A stretch of DNA of 64,000 nt from Lentzea sp. NBRC 102530 (lineage in GTDB: Bacteria > Actinomycetota > Actinomycetes > Mycobacteriales > Pseudonocardiaceae). Both the position numbers and the translations under genes were made by a program. The notes beneath the pieces are model-generated. The model did no database searches and was not told the DNA's origin. It worked only from the letters and a program-made list of their open reading frames with translations. Shown here one piece after another: positions 58,865 to 64,000 of this stretch. The DNA lies in the NCBI RefSeq assembly GCF_030269365.1, contig NZ_BSTF01000004.1:248001-312000 (forward strand), given 5' to 3'. Position 1 is the stretch's first letter. Every line of letters begins with the position of its first letter.

Positions 58865-59926
58865 ATGCACCTGCTCGGGCCCGACGAGGTGGACCAGCTC
58901 GCCCTGGGCGTGGTCGTGCTCGGCAGCGGGGGCGGAGGCGGCGAGCACGAGACCCACGCGTTCGCGGCGATGCTGCGGCACGAGATCCGCCAGAGCGGCC
59001 CGGTCACGGTCCTCACGCCCGAGGAGGCCGACCCCGAGGGGCACGGCATCCGGGTGGGGCTGATCGGCGCGCCGACCGTGATGATCGAGAAGCTGCCCAG
59101 CGGCCGGGAGGCCGAGGAGGCGCTGAAGGCGTTGCAGGCGCACGACTCCACGCCCGTCACGGCCGTCATCGGGTGGGAGATCGGCGGGTGCAACGGCCTG
59201 TTGCCGCTGATCCTGGCCGCGCGGCTGGGCCTGCCCTACGTCGACGTGGACGGCATGGGGAGAGCGTTCCCGCGCATCGACCAGACGACGTACGCGGCGG
59301 CCGGACTGCCCACGACCCCGCTCGCCATCACCGAACCCGGCGGCAACCGCGCGGTGCTCGACGCGACCGGCATCGAGAAGCTCGCCCGCACCGTCATGGT
59401 CGACTTCGGCGGCTGGGCGATGATGGTGGCGAAGCCGCTCAAGCTCGCCGACGCGATCGAGTCGGGCATCGCGGGCTCACTTGAGAGAGCGCTCTCACTC
59501 GGCGAGATCTGGTCGCGCGAGGAACTCACCGTCGAGCAGCGGGCCCAGGAATCCGGCGGTTTCCACCTCGCTCGCGGGAAGGTCGTCGAGGTCTGGCGGG
59601 AATCTGTCGGCGACTTTCCGCGGGGAACGGTGGCGCTGCGCCGCCTGGACGCCGACGATGCGTACGTGCGCCTGGAGATGCAGGGGGAGTACCTCGTCGC
59701 GCTCGTGGACGGCGAACCGCTGGTCACGACGCCCGACCTGCTGTGCTGCCTGGACGCGGAGACCGGTCACCCGCTGACCACCGAACGACTCGGGTTCGGT
59801 GCGGTGATCGATGTGGTAGCGCTCCCATCGCCACCCGAATGGGTGCCTGCGGCGATGCGGTCCAGAGTGGACCCGAGGGCGTTCGGCTACGACCTCGGCT
59901 ACGTGCCGTTCCGGGGCGCCGAGTGA
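58865..59926 (+). CDS. DUF917 family protein (S-methyl thiohydantoin desulfurase-type)
   Basis: A 353-aa DUF917 protein: 'VVLGSGGGGGEHETHAFAAM' at the N-terminus, 'GWEIGGCNGLLPLILAARLG', 'YVDVDGMGRAFPRI' and 'VMVDFGGWAMMVAKPLK' are family blocks. DUF917 genes regularly sit next to hydantoinase/oxoprolinase and NCS1 permease genes; one member is named S-methyl thiohydantoin desulfurase in databases. ATG 58865 lies 7 nt after TAGTGT (58852-58857), so an internal leaderless promoter may exist. The stop overlaps the pucR GTG. Confidence 0.88.
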   Translation: MHLLGPDEVDQLALGVVVLGSGGGGGEHETHAFAAMLRHEIRQSGPVTVLTPEEADPEGHGIRVGLIGAPTVMIEKLPSGREAEEALKALQAHDSTPVTAVIGWEIGGCNGLLPLILAARLGLPYVDVDGMGRAFPRIDQTTYAAAGLPTTPLAITEPGGNRAVLDATGIEKLARTVMVDFGGWAMMVAKPLKLADAIESGIAGSLERALSLGEIWSREELTVEQRAQESGGFHLARGKVVEVWRESVGDFPRGTVALRRLDADDAYVRLEMQGEYLVALVDGEPLVTTPDLLCCLDAETGHPLTTERLGFGAVIDVVALPSPPEWVPAAMRSRVDPRAFGYDLGYVPFRGAE

Positions 59927-61452
59927 TCGAGGACGCCGGCTCCCTCACCGTCAGGGACCTGCTGGAGATCGGCGTGCTCGGCGAGGCGGCGCTGCTCGCG
60001 GGCGAACGCGGCGTCGACACCGAGGTCGGCGACGTGCGGCTGGCGGCGGACCTCACCGCCGTCGAGGCGTGCGCGGCGGGCGACCTGGTGATCCTCACCG
60101 GGCACCAGCCGTACCTCGTCGAGGTGGCGCTGCGCCGGGCCTACAGCGCGGACGTCCGCGCGGTCGTGCTGTGCAAGCCCGCGACCGGCGTCTACCAGAC
60201 CCCTTCCGCCGCCACGACCTCGTTCGCGAACCGCCTCGGCGTGCCGTTGCTGGAGATCACCGCAGACGACCCGCTGCTGGTCGCCGACGCCCTCAGGACG
60301 GCCGTGCGGCGTCCGGAGGTGAGTGCGGCCAGGCTGCTCAACGCCGTCACCGCACGCCTGGGCCGCAGCCGGACCGACCCGCGTTCGGTGACCACGATCC
60401 TGGCCGGCGAACTGCACGTCAGCTGCGCGGTGATCAGCGCGGACGGCACGGCGATCGAGGGCGTCGCCCCGCCCGGCCTGCCGCCGGAGGTGCTGGCGGG
60501 CTCCGTCGCCGCCACGACCGAGCTCGAGGAGGGCTTCGCCGTCGCGGTGCCGGTGGAGACCGACCGGACCGGGCACGTGCACCTGTGGCTCGTCTCGCAC
60601 GGCCGCGGCCGCAACAAGCGGTGGGCCGAGACGGTGCTGCAGATCAGCCAGGTCGCGTCGTGGGCGCTCGGGAACTGGGTCGCCGCCGAACGCCTCGAAG
60701 CCGAACGCCAGGCCCGCTCGCGCGGCTCGCTGCTGACGGAACTCCTCGCGTCCGGCGACGACGTGCCGCCTCAGCTCGTGCAGCAGGCCGTGCTGGCCGG
60801 CTGGCGCCTCGACGGCTGGCACACCGGCATCTACGCGATGTCGGCCACGCCCGGCATGCTCGACACCGCGGGCACCGAACGGCTGCGCGTCGAACTCACC
60901 CGGCGCGGCCTGCACGGCCAGCTGGTCGAGAGCGCGGACGGCTGGAGCTTCTGGCTCACCAACGACTCCGAGCCGCCCCAGTCGCAGCACCGCGAGCTGA
61001 CCACGAAGATCGCCCAGGCGCTCGGCTGCTGCCCGCTCGTCGCCGGCATCGGCCGTCCGCACCACGGGGTCGCCGGCGTGGGCAAGACCCTGGCCGAAGC
61101 GCGCGAGGCCGCCGGGATGACCGGCACGGCCAAGGTCGTGCACATCGACGAACTGGGCGTGCGCCGGTTGCTGTCGATGGCGGCCGAGACGCCGGCGCTG
61201 GTCGAGCAGGCCACCCGGCTGCTCGAACCGCTGGCGGGCACCGAGGACGGGCAGCTGCTCCGCACCCTCGCGATCTACCTGGACGAGGAGTCCGTGACGT
61301 CCTCGGCTGCGGTGCGGCTCAAGGTCCACCGCAACACCGTGGCGCAGCGCATCAACCGTGCCGAGCAACTGCTCGGCGTCAGCCTGCTGAACCCGGACGA
61401 ACGCCTCGCCGTGCACCTCGCCTGCCGGGCGGTGCGCGCCGGCGACGAGTGA
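59923..61452 (+). CDS. PucR-family transcriptional regulator of the permease/hydantoinase operon
   Basis: A 509-aa regulator. The N-terminal PucR domain (about 8-135: 'LTVRDLLEIGVLGEAALLAG', 'ACAAGDLVILTGHQPYLVEV') senses purine-type metabolites; a GAF-like middle follows ('LHVSCAVISADGTAIEG'). The C-terminal PucR HTH_30 is 'LRTLAIYLDEESVTSSAAVR' with 'VHRNTVAQRINRAEQLLGV'. GTG 59923 overlaps the DUF917 stop (GTGA), so it is translated with the operon it probably controls. Its TGA directly abuts the stop of the convergent kinase gene (TGATCA). Confidence 0.93.
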   Translation: MIEDAGSLTVRDLLEIGVLGEAALLAGERGVDTEVGDVRLAADLTAVEACAAGDLVILTGHQPYLVEVALRRAYSADVRAVVLCKPATGVYQTPSAATTSFANRLGVPLLEITADDPLLVADALRTAVRRPEVSAARLLNAVTARLGRSRTDPRSVTTILAGELHVSCAVISADGTAIEGVAPPGLPPEVLAGSVAATTELEEGFAVAVPVETDRTGHVHLWLVSHGRGRNKRWAETVLQISQVASWALGNWVAAERLEAERQARSRGSLLTELLASGDDVPPQLVQQAVLAGWRLDGWHTGIYAMSATPGMLDTAGTERLRVELTRRGLHGQLVESADGWSFWLTNDSEPPQSQHRELTTKIAQALGCCPLVAGIGRPHHGVAGVGKTLAEAREAAGMTGTAKVVHIDELGVRRLLSMAAETPALVEQATRLLEPLAGTEDGQLLRTLAIYLDEESVTSSAAVRLKVHRNTVAQRINRAEQLLGVSLLNPDERLAVHLACRAVRAGDE

Positions 61453-62508
61453 TCAGGTCGGCACGAACGCGGGCAGCACGGCGTCCACCTCGAACCCGCC
61501 GTCGTCGGTGGGGCCGGCCGTGAGGGTGCCGCCGACCATCTCGACGCGGCCGCGCAGCCCCAGCAGACCGGAGCCGGTGCCGGGCAGCGCGAGGCCGGGC
61601 GCGGTGGACGGCCTGGTGTTGCGGATGACCGCGCGGACCGTGCTCGGTCCACTGTGGATCGTGATCTCCGTGTGCGCGCCGGGCGCGTGCTTGTGCACGT
61701 TCGTCAGGGACTCCTGGACGACCCGGTACATCGTGCGGCGCACGGCGGGGGAGACGGTGTCGGCGTCACCGTGCTCGGTCAGCGTGACCTCCAGCGCGGA
61801 GTCGGCGACGAGCCGGGACAACCGGTCGGGCAGCACGTCGGGGATCCGCGCGGCCCGGCCGGACCGCAGCACCCCGACCAGGTCGCGCGTCTCGGCCAAC
61901 GCCTGGCAGGCCGCCGTGCGCAACTCCTCGGCGGCGTGCCGCGTGCCGTCGTCCTGCGCGGCCATCCGCAACGCCCCGGCGTGCAGGATCATCAGGTTCA
62001 GCCGGTGCGTCACGACGTCGTGCATCTCGCTGGCGAGCCGCGTGCGCTGATCCGCGCGGACCTTCTCGGTCAGCAGCTCCCGTTCCCGTTCGGCGAGCGC
62101 CTGCCCGAGGCTGCGCCGGGTGCCGAGGTAGAGGCCGAGGAGCCCGGCGATCACGATCAGGCCGGGCCCGGCGAGGTTCGGCACCACCCACGCCCCGGCG
62201 CCGACCGCCCACGTCACGGGGTGCGCGAACATGAGCCAGCGGTGCCTCGGCGCGTGCGCGGCGACCGAGTACGCCGACACCAGCGAGGCGTAGGTCGGGG
62301 TGAGCAACGAGAGGAACGCGATCACCAGGCTCGACTCGGCGGGACGCGTGCGCCGCCACCACAGCGCCGCCGCCGAGAGCAGGTGGACCGCCACGTAGAA
62401 GGAGAGCGGCGCGACCACGAGCCGCGACGGCAGGTCCAGGGTGAACTCGCGCGAGAGCCCCAGCGCTGCCACGAGCAGCGCCGGCGCCACATCGGCGGCT
62501 CGCCTCAC
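61453..62508 (-). CDS. Two-component sensor histidine kinase (HisKA_3/NarX-DesK type), orphan
   Basis: A 351-aa membrane kinase. Four to five N-terminal membrane helices (residues 5-130), then the dimerisation/phosphoacceptor motif 'LASEMHDVVTHRLNLMILHA' with the His after 'EM', and an HATPase_c domain (N box 'RVVQESLTNVHKHAPGA', G box 'GTGSGLLGLRGRVEMVGG'). No response-regulator gene is next to it, unusual for this class. GTG 62508 lies 7 nt after TATCGT (minus strand 62516-62521), so it is probably leaderless. Confidence 0.92.
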   Translation of the reverse strand: MRRAADVAPALLVAALGLSREFTLDLPSRLVVAPLSFYVAVHLLSAAALWWRRTRPAESSLVIAFLSLLTPTYASLVSAYSVAAHAPRHRWLMFAHPVTWAVGAGAWVVPNLAGPGLIVIAGLLGLYLGTRRSLGQALAERERELLTEKVRADQRTRLASEMHDVVTHRLNLMILHAGALRMAAQDDGTRHAAEELRTAACQALAETRDLVGVLRSGRAARIPDVLPDRLSRLVADSALEVTLTEHGDADTVSPAVRRTMYRVVQESLTNVHKHAPGAHTEITIHSGPSTVRAVIRNTRPSTAPGLALPGTGSGLLGLRGRVEMVGGTLTAGPTDDGGFEVDAVLPAFVPT

Positions 62509-62594
62509 GCGGGTGACGATACTGGCGGTTTTGTGCCTTGGATCACCTACTGGAGCAGGGGGATGACCCTACTTTCGCAGGTGGCGACACCCGA

Positions 62595-63320
62595 TCATTC
62601 CGCCTGCCGGACGCGCACGTCCGGTGGCTGCAACTGGGCTTTTCGGAACAGCGCCGTCCACAGGAAGTCCTTGCCGAACCGCGGCGAGTCCGGGGGCTCC
62701 TCCGTCATGCGGCGCACCTCCACCTCGGTCAGGTCCTGGAAGATCCACCGCAGCTCGTCGGGCGTGTAGCCGACACCGCCGCCGAGGTCTGCCCGGTACA
62801 GGTCGCCGTCCGGTGCGGCGGTGCCCTCCTCTGCGGTGAAGCAGGTGAGGGCGAAGTGGCCGCCGGGGACGAGCACGCGGTCGAGCAGGGCGAGGTAGCC
62901 GACGCGGCGGTGCGGCGGCAGGTGGTGGAAGCAGCCGGAGTCGTAGACCAGGTCGTACGAGCCTTCGGTCGTGAACGCGTCCCCGTGCCGGAAGTCGATG
63001 GCGAGGTCCTCGGCGCGTTCGCGGGCCCACGTGATCGCGGTGGCCGAGATGTCCACGGCGTCGACCTGGAAGCCGTTGCGCGCCAGGAAGAGCGCGTTGC
63101 GGCCGGGGCCGCAGCCGACGTCGAGCGCGCGGCCGGGTTGGAGCACGCCGCTCTCGACGTGCGCGACCAGGTTCTCGTCCGGTTTCGCGACGAAGAACGG
63201 GACCTCGCGGGTGCGGTCCGCGTAGAAGCGGTCCCACCAGTCACCGGGCTGCGCGGGCAGCAGTTCGTCGAGCAAAGTCATGACGTCGTCGATCGTGCGC
63301 ACGTGCCGATTCAACAGCAA
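62595..63320 (-). CDS. Class I SAM-dependent methyltransferase
   Basis: A 241-aa methyltransferase. The SAM-binding motif I is 'RALDVGCGPGRNALFLARNG', motif II region 'VDAVDISATAITWARERAED', then 'YDLVYDSGCFHHLPPHRRVG' and 'LDRVLVPGGHFALTCFTAEE'. The 'WWDRFYADRTREVPFFVAKP' lead resembles thiopurine/TehB-like small-molecule methyltransferases. The start is uncertain: TTG 63320 gives the full frame; GTG 63302 and ATG 63281 are alternatives. Substrate unknown. Confidence 0.88.
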   Translation of the reverse strand: MLLNRHVRTIDDVMTLLDELLPAQPGDWWDRFYADRTREVPFFVAKPDENLVAHVESGVLQPGRALDVGCGPGRNALFLARNGFQVDAVDISATAITWARERAEDLAIDFRHGDAFTTEGSYDLVYDSGCFHHLPPHRRVGYLALLDRVLVPGGHFALTCFTAEEGTAAPDGDLYRADLGGGVGYTPDELRWIFQDLTEVEVRRMTEEPPDSPRFGKDFLWTALFRKAQLQPPDVRVRQAE

Positions 63321-63510
63321 ACCCCCAGGTAGATGCCTGTTTCAGGATATCAGGGGCGGCGGTCTCGTGAGGCGTGCGGCAGCGTCAGGTGACGATCGGG
63401 GACGTCACCGGGAATCACGCGGTCGAGCGCGTGCCCGGCGCCGTCTCGCCGGCGGCCCGGTGTCCTTCGCGGAGGTGGCGGGGCCGACTGGATCCATATT
63501 CACAACCATA

Positions 63511-63520
63511 GTTGTACAAC
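63511..63520. promoter_or_regulatory. GTTGTACAAC palindrome, probable MarR operator
   Basis: A perfect 10-bp palindrome, extended on both sides by A/T-rich bases unusual in this window, lies just upstream of the marR start codons. MarR proteins bind such sites to repress their own gene and a divergent one (here possibly none nearer than the methyltransferase at 63320). Confidence 0.6.
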
Positions 63521-63539
63521 CTTGGTGGTCAATGTCAGG

Positions 63540-63995
63540 ATGCGGGCTGTGGACCTGATGGGCATCGATATCGCCACCCTCGCGTACCTCGCGGGCAGCT
63601 CCGCGAACGACGAGATCATCAAGCGGCTGCACGAGATCGGGCACAAGGGCGTGCGGATGTCGCACGGCTACGTGATCCAGCACCTCGTCGACGAGGAGCC
63701 GAAGGTGGGCGAACTGGGCGACCTGCTCGGCGTCACGCAGCAGGCCGCCTCGAAGCAGTTGCTGGAGCTCGAACGTTTCGGGTACGTGCGGCGCGTGCCG
63801 GACCGCGCGGACGCCCGGATCCGGCGCGCGCAGCTGACCGACAAGGGCCGGCGGCTGGTCGACGACAGCCGGCGGCTCCGGCGCGAACTCGACGTGCACG
63901 GCGACGAGGAGACCAAACGCGCGCTGGTCCGGCTCCTGGTGGCGACCGGCGGCGCCGAGAAGGTGCTGAAACGCCGGGTCGTCGAGGCGGACTAG
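63540..63995 (+). CDS. MarR-family transcriptional regulator
   Basis: A 151-aa winged-helix regulator. The HTH spans 'EEPKVGELGDLLGVTQQAAS' with recognition helix 'KQLLELERFGYVRR', and the wing is 'RVPDRADARIRRAQLTDKGR'. Flanking helices for dimerisation are present. Start codons at GTG 63522, ATG 63540 and ATG 63558 are all in frame; none has a clear ribosome site, and 63540 is a compromise. The frame closes at 63995, five bases from the window end. Confidence 0.87.
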   Translation: MRAVDLMGIDIATLAYLAGSSANDEIIKRLHEIGHKGVRMSHGYVIQHLVDEEPKVGELGDLLGVTQQAASKQLLELERFGYVRRVPDRADARIRRAQLTDKGRRLVDDSRRLRRELDVHGDEETKRALVRLLVATGGAEKVLKRRVVEAD

Positions 63996-64000
63996 GGGCG

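Overview
The window is very GC-rich DNA with GTG/TTG starts, tightly packed genes, an ESX-type (WXG) secretion substrate locus, LytR-CpsA-Psr and CspA proteins and numerous secreted hydrolases. This points to an actinomycete, most likely of the Pseudonocardiaceae (Lentzea/Saccharothrix/Amycolatopsis type); the family assignment is inference. No rRNA, tRNA, insertion sequence or CRISPR array was found.

Layout. 1-5.5 kb: an edge-truncated XRE regulator, an LCP cell-wall ligase and a single-chain (alpha-beta fused) bacterial-type glycyl-tRNA synthetase. 5.5-8.3 kb: three tandem GH46 chitosanase genes, each with its own promoter; one promoter spacer carries a DasR-like site and another a CebR-like site. 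8.4-15.3 kb: secreted tripeptidyl-aminopeptidase-like hydrolase, MerR regulator, secreted subtilase, orphan sugar-binding lipoprotein, membrane protein and a cold-shock protein. 15.3-18.5 kb: an amino-acid uptake operon (binding protein, two permeases, no ATPase) ending in an L-asparaginase. 18.5-31.5 kb: SnoaL-like protein/TetR pair, acyl-CoA dehydrogenase, beta-propeller plus MoaD/ThiS-like pair, quinone-oxidoreductase-type dehydrogenase, an aromatic amino-acid lyase with an altered cofactor triad, a SNF2 helicase/SWIM pair and a phytase-like secreted esterase. 31.5-32.3 kb: non-coding tandem repeats. 32.3-41.5 kb: small hypotheticals, DUF2786 protein, FolP2, P450, LAL regulator, and a DEDDh-BRCT exonuclease operon.

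41.5-48.8 kb is the most striking segment: a type II Wadjet (JetABC, SMC/MukBEF-like) anti-plasmid operon in which jetA, jetB and jetC are open, while the only visible jetD (nuclease) is a frameshifted C-terminal fragment upstream of jetA, fused to another decayed gene. 48.9-54.7 kb is an orphan type VII secretion substrate module (YbaB-like, EspC/WXG-like, a long WXG protein, a T7SS-associated protein). It is interleaved with four membrane proteins that carry five copies of one Cys/Trp extracytoplasmic domain, plus a decayed paralogue fragment. 55.2-61.5 kb: hypothetical gene, then a coupled nucleobase/hydantoin operon (NCS1 permease, hydantoinase/oxoprolinase, DUF917, PucR). 61.5-64 kb: orphan sensor kinase, methyltransferase and a MarR regulator.

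Two genome-style features recur: many genes start 6-8 nt after a TAnnnT box (probable leaderless transcripts), and three convergent pairs share one CTAG for both stop codons.
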